NCBI GenBank assembly: GCA_003164295.1
Contig: PLTA01000048.1
Location: 1-64,000 of the forward strand
Reading direction: 5' to 3'
From: Candidatus Bathyarchaeota archaeon
GTDB taxonomy: Archaea; Thermoproteota; Bathyarchaeia; Bathyarchaeales; Bathycorpusculaceae
Length of the DNA stretch: 64,000 bases
Positions within the stretch are counted from its first letter, which is position 1. Every line of letters starts with the position of its first letter. The notes beneath the pieces are model-generated. The model did no database searches. It worked only from the letters and a program-made list of their open reading frames with translations, and was not told the DNA's origin. The position numbers and the translations under genes are program-made. Positions 44,881-52,774 of the stretch are shown here, one piece after another.

Positions 44881-45833
44881 CAACGACAACTCAAAACCCG
44901 AAGAGAGGTCGCCCGAGTTGGTTCATTCGCTTCTGGGCCATAGTAAGATACGAAATGTTATGGAATATTCGAAAGAAAAAATTCCTAGGCATTCTCATTG
45001 CTGTATTTGTTATTGCCACATTGGTTTTGATAATACCTATTATAAGTAGTAGATCTTCAGGAGTAGCGATAACCGCTAATCCAAATTATGCGATAACATT
45101 TGGCGGTACCGGTTTTGTGTTCTTACTTTTTGCAATTGGAATAGCTGCAAACAGTATTTCAAGTGAGTTCGAAAGTGGAAGCATTGTACCTCTTGTAACC
45201 AAACCCGTTTCGCGAACAATGATTTTCTTGGGCAAACTTTTTGGGGCATTCATTGTACTTGTCGTCTCCTACGTTATATTGTACAGCTACATTACCGTGG
45301 CTTCGGTTGCTCTTTATGGTCCACAAAACAACCTTCAATATATGCCAGTGATTGTAGTCGGAAGTATCATCAGCACTTTCATATGGGTATCCTTATTGTT
45401 TGCAGTTGGATCCTTATCAAAAAACACGATTATGACAGTAATTATGACTATAATTTTGTTTTTGGCAGTGTTCTTTGCTGGACCACTTATCTCCCTCTAT
45501 TCGCAGCCATCCCCAGCGCTTAATTATGTGCCTGGAACAGGATCAAGCGGAATGATCCTTGCTGGTAATGGGACATCTGTAAGCGGCGGCACCGACAATA
45601 TAGGTGTAAATATAGTTAATTATGCGCTTTACCCTTCGGCAAATGTTACTTATTACAAATACAATCTCACAGCAATTACGGCTGGCGAAACAAGTCTTCC
45701 AATTATTGGAATACTATACACTGAACCAACGTCTTTAATCGCTTTAAGATCGTTAGCTGTTGCCGCTGCATACATCGCTGGCTTCCTTATTGTCGCTTGG
45801 ATTGCATTAAAACGCACTCAAATATTAGAATAG
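44877..45833 (+). CDS. ABC-2 type transporter permease
   Basis: A 318-aa membrane protein with about six helices (first ~40-62; last ~290-312). The motif ANSISSEFESGSIVPLVTKPVSRTMI after helix 2 is typical of ABC-2 permeases. A large extracellular loop (~205-285) lies before the last helix. It pairs with the frameshifted ATPase upstream (4-bp overlap). Substrate unknown. Confidence 0.88.
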   Translation: MTTTTQNPKRGRPSWFIRFWAIVRYEMLWNIRKKKFLGILIAVFVIATLVLIIPIISSRSSGVAITANPNYAITFGGTGFVFLLFAIGIAANSISSEFESGSIVPLVTKPVSRTMIFLGKLFGAFIVLVVSYVILYSYITVASVALYGPQNNLQYMPVIVVGSIISTFIWVSLLFAVGSLSKNTIMTVIMTIILFLAVFFAGPLISLYSQPSPALNYVPGTGSSGMILAGNGTSVSGGTDNIGVNIVNYALYPSANVTYYKYNLTAITAGETSLPIIGILYTEPTSLIALRSLAVAAAYIAGFLIVAWIALKRTQILE

Positions 45834-45841
45834 AAAATAGC

Positions 45842-46177
45842 TTAAGTGGTCATAAGTTTGCCGAGTTCTACTACGAATTGGTCAATGCGTTCTCTTGATC
45901 TGCCATAATCTGCCACAGAGGTAATCGTAGTTACAGGTGTTTCAGCAACAACAGACATCCGGGTTGTTTCATTGTCTATCTTGGATAAGTCGATTTTAAG
46001 GGTTGATGGGTAAGAAATGAAGCCGCCTTTAGTTTTAACAATAAGGTGATGTGTCTCTTCGTTTTTTTCTTGGATTTTCCAATCAAGCTTTTCAATTGCT
46101 TTTGGTATTGCTTCCCAAATTGCGTTTAGTGGATAGGAAATTTCAAGGTTCTCATTTTGCTCTTTTAAATAAGCCAT
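45842..46177 (-). CDS. Small START/polyketide-cyclase-like protein
   Basis: A 111-aa soluble protein with alternating strands and helices: YPLNAIWEAIPKAIEKLDWKI then KTKGGFISYPSTLKIDLSKI and a long C-terminal helix (RSRERIDQFVVELGKLM). The pattern fits a helix-grip fold, but I cannot assign a ligand. It lies 10 bp after the apgM stop on the same strand and may be co-transcribed. Confidence 0.55.
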   Translation of the reverse strand: MAYLKEQNENLEISYPLNAIWEAIPKAIEKLDWKIQEKNEETHHLIVKTKGGFISYPSTLKIDLSKIDNETTRMSVVAETPVTTITSVADYGRSRERIDQFVVELGKLMTT

Positions 46178-46187
46178 AATTCTTCAC

Positions 46188-47465
46188 TTATTTCTTCAGT
46201 AATTCCATAAGTTTTGGCATTAATTCGCATCCACGATCTAAAGTCCCTAAACTTCCTTTCGCGCATTCTTTCTCTGAAAACTTTTCGGCTTTGCCTCCCT
46301 CGATTTTGTCACCTGAAATCAACACTGGAACAGGAGTATCGCTGTGAACTTTTAGCTCGCAGGGGGTTGCGTGGTCAGCTGTTATGCAAATAAGATTGTC
46401 TTTTAGAGAAATTTGTTTTAGCAAAGGTCCAAAAAAGTATTTGTCGATAGTTGAGATAATTTGTGTTTTCAAAGCGCAGTTGCCGTCGTGTCCTGGCTCA
46501 TCTGGACCTTTAAGGTGAATATAATAGCAGTCATGTTTAGGCAATATGTCAATTAAAGCTTTGACTCTGAATTCGCAGTCTTTTTGGAGGTTGCCTGAAG
46601 GGGGCGGTAAAAGCGTTGAGTCCATTCCTGCCATTTGTGCTATACCTCGTTCAGCTTGCATATCTGCTAAGCATGCAAAGTTTACATGGTAGCGTTCGTT
46701 TATGTTGAAGAATTTTGGAAGAAGATGTCCTGCATCTCGTGTTAAAACAACATTTGCTTTAAGCTTGCCTTCAGCTGCACGTTTCAGGTTAACTGGGTGG
46801 CTTTCCCATAATGCATGTGTTTTATTGATAAACTCGTTAACCAGCGCTGCGGAAACCTTTGATGCTTCCGTGTTATCGGTGGGTTCACAGGTTTGAAGCA
46901 CCATATCCACTTCTGCATTTGCTACTCCAAGGCCATTCACTATGGTGTAGGCTGGATCGCTGTTTGTTATGTTGCTAGAAAGAGGTTTATTTTTGCTTTT
47001 TATAAGTAGAACCGCTCTGTGTCCTAATGTGTTTTGGAATTCAAAAGTTGCAGGGTAAGAATCCAACTTTACTTGGTCGTTAGCAGCTTTTGTTAACTCT
47101 GTTGCTTCCTCAGTAGTTAAGGTTCTTGCGACTCGGCGGTCAATTATGTTTTTTCCTTGACCCAACGTTGCAAAGTTGCATCGTAACGCTAAATTGCCAT
47201 CCTTCATTTTTAGTCCTGCGCCAGCTGCTTCGATGACTCCTCTTCCTGTGCTATATTTGAAAGGATCATAACCTAAAAGTGAAATAACTGCCACATCACT
47301 TTCGGGTGCAACACCCTTCTTTACTGAATACATTAAGCCGATTTTGCCGTTTTTGGCTAGAGCATCCATGTTTGGAGTTTGTGCTGCTTCAAGGGGTGTT
47401 TTGTTACCTAAACTTTTGATGGGTAAATCTCCCATGCCGTCTATGGCTACGTAAATTAACTTCAA
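46188..47465 (-). CDS. apgM: Cofactor-independent phosphoglycerate mutase, archaeal type
   Basis: A 425-aa enzyme converting 3- and 2-phosphoglycerate in glycolysis/gluconeogenesis. It belongs to the alkaline phosphatase superfamily: VAIDGMGDLP (metal Asp), APESDVAVISLLGYDP (Ser nucleophile region), HLKGPDEPGHDGN and ITADHATPCELKVHSDTP (metal-binding DH and H). Length and motifs match the archaeal apgM group. The start at 47465 is preceded by AGGAGGAAAAACC. Confidence 0.95.
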   Translation of the reverse strand: MKLIYVAIDGMGDLPIKSLGNKTPLEAAQTPNMDALAKNGKIGLMYSVKKGVAPESDVAVISLLGYDPFKYSTGRGVIEAAGAGLKMKDGNLALRCNFATLGQGKNIIDRRVARTLTTEEATELTKAANDQVKLDSYPATFEFQNTLGHRAVLLIKSKNKPLSSNITNSDPAYTIVNGLGVANAEVDMVLQTCEPTDNTEASKVSAALVNEFINKTHALWESHPVNLKRAAEGKLKANVVLTRDAGHLLPKFFNINERYHVNFACLADMQAERGIAQMAGMDSTLLPPPSGNLQKDCEFRVKALIDILPKHDCYYIHLKGPDEPGHDGNCALKTQIISTIDKYFFGPLLKQISLKDNLICITADHATPCELKVHSDTPVPVLISGDKIEGGKAEKFSEKECAKGSLGTLDRGCELMPKLMELLKK

Positions 47466-47538
47466 ACTGGTTTTTCCTCCTTCACACTTGAGCTAACTCG
47501 ACTGGTAAAGCTTATTATTCTTTTCATAAAAAATAAAC

Positions 47539-48483
47539 CTATTTATTCAAAGAAAGAAAACTTCTAATTTCATCTTGTGTTTCTTGTGGGGTTCCTGTGG
47601 TGTTTACAAGGTAAACGTCTGTTTGTTCAAAGAGTTTTTGGAAAAAGTTTTTTCTAAGCTCGATTTTTCTCTCGTCTTTTACTAGTTGATGTGGATTGCA
47701 AAAGTTGTGGTCTAACATGTACTTCAACGCTTCAGCGGAATTTAGATGCGTAACTATATTTTTGTCCTGTGAATCCCGTTTTAACAGGATTATTTTTTGA
47801 AGCGTTGTTATTGGAATTACTCCGCCTCCTCCAACAATCCATCTTACATTCACCACTGCTCTCCCTCTTTGGTCAAACTGTGCTTTATCCACTAAACTTT
47901 CATATTTGTTCCATATTTTACCCAAGTCAGCGTCAATGTAACAGTTTTTTTCAGAACCAAACGCTAAAGGCATATGACTTGAAAGTCTAACAAAGTACCA
48001 GTCATCTGAAATTAACCTGGCGTTATTAAGAAGTAATAATCCCCATGAATGCGTGGTTTTGCCTGTTCCTGAAGGAGCAATTATAGAAACACCCAAACAA
48101 CCGATGTCAATGCATGCGCCGTGAACTGAGTAAATCCTATGTTCATCTTCTAAAACGTCTCCTGCAATGGCGAGTGCAATGCTTTTTACCCATCCGTAAT
48201 AGTCAACATTAACTAAAAAAGCGGTTTTCGTGTAAGAGTCATATTTAACGCTTAAAGGTTGACCCGGCTCATTAACAACAACGAGCCGTCCATGAGACCT
48301 GTTGTTTTCGTCTGCAGTAAAAAAATTGTCTTCCCATTTATTTCTAATCATTTCAGATTCTGTTAAAAGTTTAATGCAGCAACCGTAAACTTCAGCTTTG
48401 CTTGTGTAATGCAATCGATGCTCGTAGGTTTCAAAGAGTTTATCTTTTTCTTGTGGCGAAATTAACTGTACTGTATAACTCAA
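47539..48483 (-). CDS. HPr kinase-like P-loop protein
   Basis: A 314-aa protein of the HprK/PEP-carboxykinase-type ATPase superfamily. The P-loop is IAPSGTGKTTHSWGLL (~132-147) and the following acidic motif is ARLISDDWYFVRL (~152-164). The N-terminal ~115 residues form a separate domain. Archaea generally lack HPr, so the target is unknown; related HprK-like proteins in bacteria occur with peptide-modification genes, but none are here. It stands alone 74 bp from apgM on the same strand. Confidence 0.75.
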   Translation of the reverse strand: MSYTVQLISPQEKDKLFETYEHRLHYTSKAEVYGCCIKLLTESEMIRNKWEDNFFTADENNRSHGRLVVVNEPGQPLSVKYDSYTKTAFLVNVDYYGWVKSIALAIAGDVLEDEHRIYSVHGACIDIGCLGVSIIAPSGTGKTTHSWGLLLLNNARLISDDWYFVRLSSHMPLAFGSEKNCYIDADLGKIWNKYESLVDKAQFDQRGRAVVNVRWIVGGGGVIPITTLQKIILLKRDSQDKNIVTHLNSAEALKYMLDHNFCNPHQLVKDERKIELRKNFFQKLFEQTDVYLVNTTGTPQETQDEIRSFLSLNK

Positions 48484-48639
48484 TTGCTCCGCACTCCAAA
48501 AATCAAATTAATTAGAACTTTAGCCCACGGATAAGTATTTCTTATTTATTTTACGTGTTGTTAAGTAGGCATCGATCTAATTATTGTATCTGCTTTTCGG
48601 TAGTCGGGTTTTAGGTTTTTTAGTTTTTTGTGGCAATTT

Positions 48640-48790
48640 CTTTTGTTTGTATTTTAGGTTGCTTTTTTGATTTAAGGTTTGTAGCGGTTGCAGGTCACGT
48701 ATAGAAAAGGTTAGAAAAGAACAGAAACGTATGGGAAAGTATGGAAAAGAATGAAAACGTACAGAAACGTGTAGAAAAAGCACTAAAAAG
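48640..48790 (-). repeat. Decamer-array repeat element D, inverted copy of A
   Basis: Read on the minus strand, this is nearly the same as element A: ten units at exact 10-bp period, ending CCTTTTCTATACGTGACCTG and CAACC, then the flank with TTAAATCAAAAAAGCAAC. On the plus strand the units read atagaaaagg, ttagaaaaga, acagaaacgt, atgggaaagt, atggaaaaga, atgaaaacgt, acagaaacgt, gtagaaaaag (48701-48780). About six substitutions and no indels separate it from element A over ~95 bp. Confidence 0.85.
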
Positions 48791-48922
48791 TATTCAATAT
48801 CCCAGAAATTTGTTAAGAAACATTTTGAGAGGCGTTTGAGTTCATTATTTCTATATTTTGTTAATTCTAAAAAAAAGAAAAAGTATCGTTGCTAGTTAAG
48901 ACAAAGGCGTAGTTGTAAAGTT

Positions 48923-49204
48923 TTATCCGAATTTCGCTAGCACTTCCCTTCCGAAGTCGCTTATTTCGATGGCGTTGAAATCGTAGGGACCATGTCTTTT
49001 ATCCGGCTCAGGTATGTCGATGAGCTTGGATTTTGACAGGTGCCGCACAGCGTCGTTTAGGGCTTCAGGCATCAAACCTGTTTTTTTGTGTAAAAGGTCA
49101 ACCGTCACCAACAGACCTTTCTCAAATTGGGAAAGGACTGCAAGAACTCTTTTGGCTGACGGGTCAATCATATCGAAATCGTCTTGTTCAAAATCTTCAG
49201 TCAT
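48923..49204 (-). CDS. Small winged-helix-like protein
   Basis: A 93-aa protein with an acidic N-terminus (TEDFEQDDFDMIDP) and a winged-helix-like body: SAKRVLAVLSQFEKG, LLHKKTGLMPEALNDAVRHLSKSKLIDI and a wing ending in ISDFGREVLAKFG. It is probably a DNA-binding protein. The ATG overlaps a possible upstream stop (GAATGA), suggesting coupling with the short frame at 49201-49377. Confidence 0.65.
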   Translation of the reverse strand: MTEDFEQDDFDMIDPSAKRVLAVLSQFEKGLLVTVDLLHKKTGLMPEALNDAVRHLSKSKLIDIPEPDKRHGPYDFNAIEISDFGREVLAKFG

Positions 49205-49377
49205 TCTAAAACACCACTCGTAACTAGGGCAGTCTCAAATAAAAACAATTTGAAAAAGCCCAATGGAAAATAGCTTACAAAAAATGGAAAAGGGTTTACT
49301 GCGCCGCGTCCTGGGTGTGCAGGGTTTTGGCGGAGTTCTTTGCAAAGTGGTATCGCCGATTTCAGTTGCTCAAACAT
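49201..49377 (-). CDS. Short open frame coupled to the winged-helix gene
   Basis: A 58-aa frame (ATG 49377) whose TGA overlaps the ATG of the next gene (ATGA). It contains CKELRQNPAHPGRGAVN then a hydrophobic stretch (FPFFVSYFPLGFFKLFLF), with further in-frame residues upstream (ALISEDLAKQV). It could be a small membrane peptide or a gene remnant. Evidence is the ATGA overlap and the open frame only. Confidence 0.3.
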   Translation of the reverse strand: MFEQLKSAIPLCKELRQNPAHPGRGAVNPFPFFVSYFPLGFFKLFLFETALVTSGVLE

Positions 49378-49788
49378 AACCTGTTTAGCTAAATCTTCGC
49401 TTATTAGGGCTACTAAATTTTTTCTTTTTTTATCCTTTTTGTTTTAGATCGTTTGATGACTTGCAGTTTTTGTCTAGCGACATGATAATAGCAAGCGGGT
49501 TCAACTAACGAACTATCAGGAACACTAAACACAAACCAACGCTAAATGACCTAAAGTAGATTCGCTTAAATAATTAAGCACATTCTCCGGGCTCGCTACC
49601 TAAAGAAATTGGTCATGATTCATTTTTATAGGTGAAATAAGTCTATGGGTCCTTCAACTGCGTGTGCTTTGCTTGGTCTACAAAAACACAATCAAAGTTT
49701 TCCGTACGGGGCTAATATCTTAGACAGTGGTTAAAGAAGCAAACGAACAATAGTGTTTTATACTTAAAGGGTTCTTGTAAGAAAGTAG
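49378..49788. other. Intergenic region
   Basis: About 410 bp without a recognisable gene, RNA or repeat. TATA-like sequence (TTTTATACTTAAA, ~49755) precedes the AAA+ relic that follows. Confidence 0.4.
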
Positions 49789-50276
49789 TTGATTTTTGTG
49801 CCTAGAACTAGCTCAAAATCAAAATTGCAGAATGCTTTTAGCAAGCAGCTTGCGGCTTTCTGTGATTTCCTGCAAACCAAAAGCAACAGTAACACAAAAG
49901 GAATCCATGTTCTTTTGGCGGCCTATCACCAGCCGAGACTGAGGAGGCGGCTGAAGCCATCGCCTCTCGACTGTGCTTTACTCTGAACAGGGTTGACGTT
50001 TCCAAGGGAACTAAAGCGGATATTGGTGAAACGGAAAAGAACTTGAATCGTCTGTTTGCCTCGGCGGAGCGGGCTAAGACGTTGTTGTTTTTTGATGAGG
50101 CAGATGCGTTGTTTGGTAAGCGTGGAGAAGTTAAGGATTCACATGACTGCTATTTTGCTTCAGAGTTCATGTTTGCTCAGAAAGTTGCAACTCAGCCGAG
50201 CATTGTGATTGTTGCCGTAAAAGATGCCCGGTGCGTCGAGGAAGCCGCAGGTTTTATAGTTTTTCAGCCAAAATGA
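49789..50276 (+). pseudogene. Decayed AAA+ ATPase
   Basis: Two frames joined near 49915 form a truncated AAA+ ATPase. The first frame has KGIHVL; the second has GGLSPAETEEAAEAIASRL, IGETEKNLNRLFASAERAK and Walker B LLFFDEADALFGKRGEVKDS. The family normally has GPSGTGKT where GLSPAETE stands, so Walker A is lost. The usual following region (HDRYANIEVSYLLQRME) is scrambled and the protein stops 50 residues later. With frameshift, lost P-loop and truncation it is a pseudogene of a Cdc48-like AAA+ protein. Confidence 0.75.
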
Positions 50277-50564
50277 AAACCTATTTTTGAAAATTAAGCT
50301 CAAATTAGCGTGTAAAATTGTGGCTTACCGCCTAAGGTCTAGTGTTTAGATTACACACGAATTATTTTAGCACTAAAAATAGAAAATCCCTACTAGCCTG
50401 GTTACCGTAGTACTTTATACGGTTTTTCCCAAATCTGATTACGAGAGCGAGCCGCTAACACATGTTCTGAACTTTTATGGTTCCTCTTGGGCTTCTCTGT
50501 CAAGCTTTTTGGATCTTTTTCCATACCGTTCTTCTTGGTTGCATGAAAATATCTATGAGCACGT

Positions 50565-50605
50565 TATGACATGTGTCATATTAAGTATATCGTAAATAGA
50601 TATAC
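50565..50605 (+). promoter_or_regulatory. Two dyad operators upstream of the Met-rich cluster
   Basis: TATGACATGTGTCATA (50565-50580) is a 7+7 inverted repeat around TG. Five bases later GTATATC-N7-GATATAC (50585-50605) is a second perfect 7-bp dyad. Both lie ~115-150 bp upstream of the gene at 50718, in a 441-bp spacer with no genes. They look like binding sites for dimeric regulators such as ArsR- or MarR-type proteins; which one is unknown. Confidence 0.55.
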
Positions 50606-50641
50606 CCTAAATTGAAGGGCAGACGAAGCCATTACTTTTCA

Positions 50642-50717
50642 AAACTGTTTCACAACCGTTTCAGCCAACTATCAAATCACTCGAAGCCCTTTAGATAAGT
50701 ATCAAGGAGATTGAAAA
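50642..50717 (+). promoter_or_regulatory. Promoter block with tandem GTTTCA, copy 1
   Basis: AACTGTTTCACAACCGTTTC begins a ~60-bp block (GTTTCAGCCAAC, then CGAAGCC and a TTTAGATAAGTAT element) ending at AAGGAGATTG before the ATG. The same block recurs upstream of the gene at 52297. In this copy the two GTTTCA motifs start 11 bp apart. Confidence 0.6.
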
Positions 50718-51449
50718 ATGAACACAAAGAAGATAATAATCATAATTACCGTTGCTGTAATTGCAGCCATATTAGTGACTGCTTCAGCATTCGCATTCCT
50801 AATCCTGCCCATGATAAATAACTCAAACACTGCATCACCGGGCACAAGTGGAATAGGAACACAGGCTACCCCGACGACGGGTACAACTACAACTGGGTTG
50901 ACAATTAACGATGCAGCTACGACAGCCCAAAACTACGTCACTGGGTTAGGAAACACCAATCTAGCAGTCAAAGAAGTTGACCAATACTCGAACTGTTTCT
51001 ACGCACAAGTTGTGGAGAAAGACACCGGCGCAGGAGCATTCGAATTAACCATAAATTCCACAACTGGCGCAGTTTCGGCCGAGCAGGGTGCAATGATGAA
51101 TTGGAACACCAAATACGGAATTACAAGTTCAGGAATGATGGGCTACTTAACCACAGGCACAAATGCCGGCATGATGGGAACAGGCGGAATGATGAGCTGG
51201 CTAAGAGGTACACCAAGCACAACCATGACAGTGACAATGGATCAAGCGAAAACTAACGCGCAACAGTTCCTAACTACAAACTATCCAGGAACTACTATTG
51301 GACAGGCAACAATCTTCTACGGATACTATATGATGCAAGTCCTCAAAGGAGCTAGCTACTACGGAATGATAACAGTTAACGGGCAAACCGGGCAAGTGCT
51401 CTATTGCTCATGGCTGGGCAATTATATGCAGCGAATGGTAATCGGTTAA
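50718..51449 (+). CDS. Met-rich PepSY-like exported protein
   Basis: A 243-aa protein with an N-terminal anchor or signal helix (IIIIITVAVIAAILVTASAFAFLIL), a Thr-rich linker, and two PepSY-like segments: LTINDAATTAQNYVTGLG...AFELTINSTTGAVSAE and VTMDQAKTNAQQFLTTNYPG...GMITVNGQTGQVLY. Between them are Met clusters (GMMGYLTTG, GMMGTGGMMSW), reminiscent of copper- or silver-binding proteins. A metal-related role outside the membrane is inferred. AAGGAG precedes the ATG. A hairpin follows the stop. It is the first gene of a three-to-four gene group. Confidence 0.7.
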   Translation: MNTKKIIIIITVAVIAAILVTASAFAFLILPMINNSNTASPGTSGIGTQATPTTGTTTTGLTINDAATTAQNYVTGLGNTNLAVKEVDQYSNCFYAQVVEKDTGAGAFELTINSTTGAVSAEQGAMMNWNTKYGITSSGMMGYLTTGTNAGMMGTGGMMSWLRGTPSTTMTVTMDQAKTNAQQFLTTNYPGTTIGQATIFYGYYMMQVLKGASYYGMITVNGQTGQVLYCSWLGNYMQRMVIG

Positions 51450-51456
51450 ACATAAA

Positions 51457-51486
51457 GTGGTTTTAAACCACATCTTTAGTTTTTTG
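51457..51486 (+). terminator. Hairpin with T-rich tail after the Met-rich gene
   Basis: GTGGTTT-T-AAACCAC (51457-51471) is a near-perfect palindrome 8 nt after the stop, followed by ATCTTTAGTTTTTTG. It resembles a terminator but could also be an operator for the next gene. Confidence 0.4.
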
Positions 51487-51532
51487 AAGAACCATGTAAA
51501 TTTTTGAGTTTTAAAGGCGAAGCCTTAATTCA

Positions 51533-52219
51533 ATGTTCAAAAATCTATTAGTTATGCAAAGATTGCATATTTTTCTTATTATATTAATTGTTGCCGTCGG
51601 CATCCTTCTTAGTATAGTTGCTATAAGCCTGTATTTGTCTGCCACAGCTTCCTCTTTTTATCAATCAAGTTGGATAGGGCAGATGGGGCAGAGTATGGGC
51701 ATAGGCAGATCAACTAACAATGGAAACGGTGGTGGCATGGGCGGAATGATGGGTGGCAACGGGACCCCAACTGCAGCTAACACTCTTTGGATAATCCCTG
51801 CAGTATTAATTGCCGCAGCAGTTATCGGAATAATTGGTTTTGGCTTCTACATGCTCTTTCCTGAAATCAGAAACACTAGAAAAACATGCGAACCAACCAA
51901 AAAAGAAACTTCCATGACAACAATGAAACCTTCGGCCACAGACTCTCCTATTTCAAATGCGGCACCTAACTCTTGCGAAGTAATTTTGAAAACTATGACG
52001 CCCGAAGAGCAAATAGTCCTCAACACATTGATTGCTCATCAAGGCAAATACTTGCAAAAATATGTAGTCAAAGAAGCTGGATTAAGTCGGCTTAAGACTC
52101 ACAGGATTGTAGCTCGCTTTGCAGAACGCGGAATAGTTACAGTGAAGCCCGTAGGAAACACAAACGAGGTCACCGTCCAGGACTGGATAAAGGGAGCAAA
52201 GGTCCAAGATTCAAACTAA
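51533..52219 (+). CDS. Membrane-anchored winged-helix regulator with Met-rich loop
   Basis: A 228-aa protein: helix 1 (~12-35), an outside loop with Met/Gly clusters (GGGMGGMMGGNG, ~62-75), helix 2 (~82-108), then a cytoplasmic winged helix (~150-225; TPEEQIVLNTLIAHQGKYLQ, GLSRLKTHRIVARFAERGIV). The arrangement is that of a membrane-bound transcription regulator whose outside loop could sense metal ions. It lies between two Met-rich exported proteins, the likely targets. Confidence 0.78.
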   Translation: MFKNLLVMQRLHIFLIILIVAVGILLSIVAISLYLSATASSFYQSSWIGQMGQSMGIGRSTNNGNGGGMGGMMGGNGTPTAANTLWIIPAVLIAAAVIGIIGFGFYMLFPEIRNTRKTCEPTKKETSMTTMKPSATDSPISNAAPNSCEVILKTMTPEEQIVLNTLIAHQGKYLQKYVVKEAGLSRLKTHRIVARFAERGIVTVKPVGNTNEVTVQDWIKGAKVQDSN

Positions 52220-52296
52220 AACTGTTTCAGTGCTTCTAAAAACTGTTTCAGCCAACATCTAAACCTGCCGAAGCCGTATAGTATTGTTGAGGTAAA
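52215..52296 (+). promoter_or_regulatory. Promoter block with tandem GTTTCA, copy 2
   Basis: The block upstream of the gene at 52297 repeats that of 50642: ACTGTTTCAG, then ACTGTTTCAGCCAAC, then GCCGAAGCCGTATAGTAT. Here the two GTTTCA motifs start 21 bp apart (11 bp in copy 1), so both copies keep them on the same face of the helix. It is probably a shared operator. Confidence 0.6.
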
Positions 52297-52602
52297 TTGA
52301 AAATGAAAACTTTGAAAATAATTGTCGTATTAACCCTTGTAGTTGCAGCTGCATTACTAGTTTCGTCAACTTACGCCTATACGGTTGGACACATGGGCAC
52401 GTCAGTTACATCAAACTCGGCTTCAGGAGGAACATCTTATGGATACGCTGGTGGCATGATGAGAGGTTATGCATATTCAAATCCAGTCGGCACTTCTCCA
52501 CAACCATCGGGCGCCCCTTCCAATACAGCACCATTACAACCTTCAAACCAATATTCAATTGGTGGATATGGTTGCAGAAGTATGATGAGCCGAATTCCTT
52601 AA
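52297..52602 (+). CDS. Small exported Met/Gly-rich protein
   Basis: A 101-aa protein with a signal peptide (KIIVVLTLVVAAALLVSSTYA). The mature part is Gly/Ser/Tyr-rich with Met pairs (GGMMRGYAY, GCRSMMSRIP) and one Cys, plausible metal ligands. The start is ATG 52297 (or 52303), after GAGGTAAATTGAAA. It shares its promoter block with the gene at 50718 and so probably the same regulation. Confidence 0.65.
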   Translation: MKMKTLKIIVVLTLVVAAALLVSSTYAYTVGHMGTSVTSNSASGGTSYGYAGGMMRGYAYSNPVGTSPQPSGAPSNTAPLQPSNQYSIGGYGCRSMMSRIP

Positions 52603-52620
52603 TTCAGGAGTGACTTTGAA

Positions 52621-52764
52621 TTGTGTGAATGTGAATGCGGTTCAAAATCAGTCAAGTCTGAAACCATTCCGCAAGTTGCTATGATTTCATGCAAATACTG
52701 CTCAACTCTTTTCCCACAAACCGAAACGTCTTGTCCAAATTGCGGTGCAAAAAGAACCCTCTGA
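52621..52764 (+). CDS. Small zinc-ribbon protein, missed by size
   Basis: A 47-aa frame from TTG 52621. It has CECECG at the start and a zinc ribbon CKYCSTLFPQTETSCPNCGAK near the end. An AGGAG stands ~11 nt before the TTG. It is in the same frame as the preceding gene, directly after its TAA (52600), so readthrough would yield a fused product. Zinc-ribbon tails of this kind (CKYCGTL...CPNCGAK) are common in archaeal membrane proteins. The frame is short but the four ordered CxxC-type Cys make it credible. Confidence 0.55.
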   Translation: MCECECGSKSVKSETIPQVAMISCKYCSTLFPQTETSCPNCGAKRTL

Positions 52765-52774
52765 GCCCAACAGT

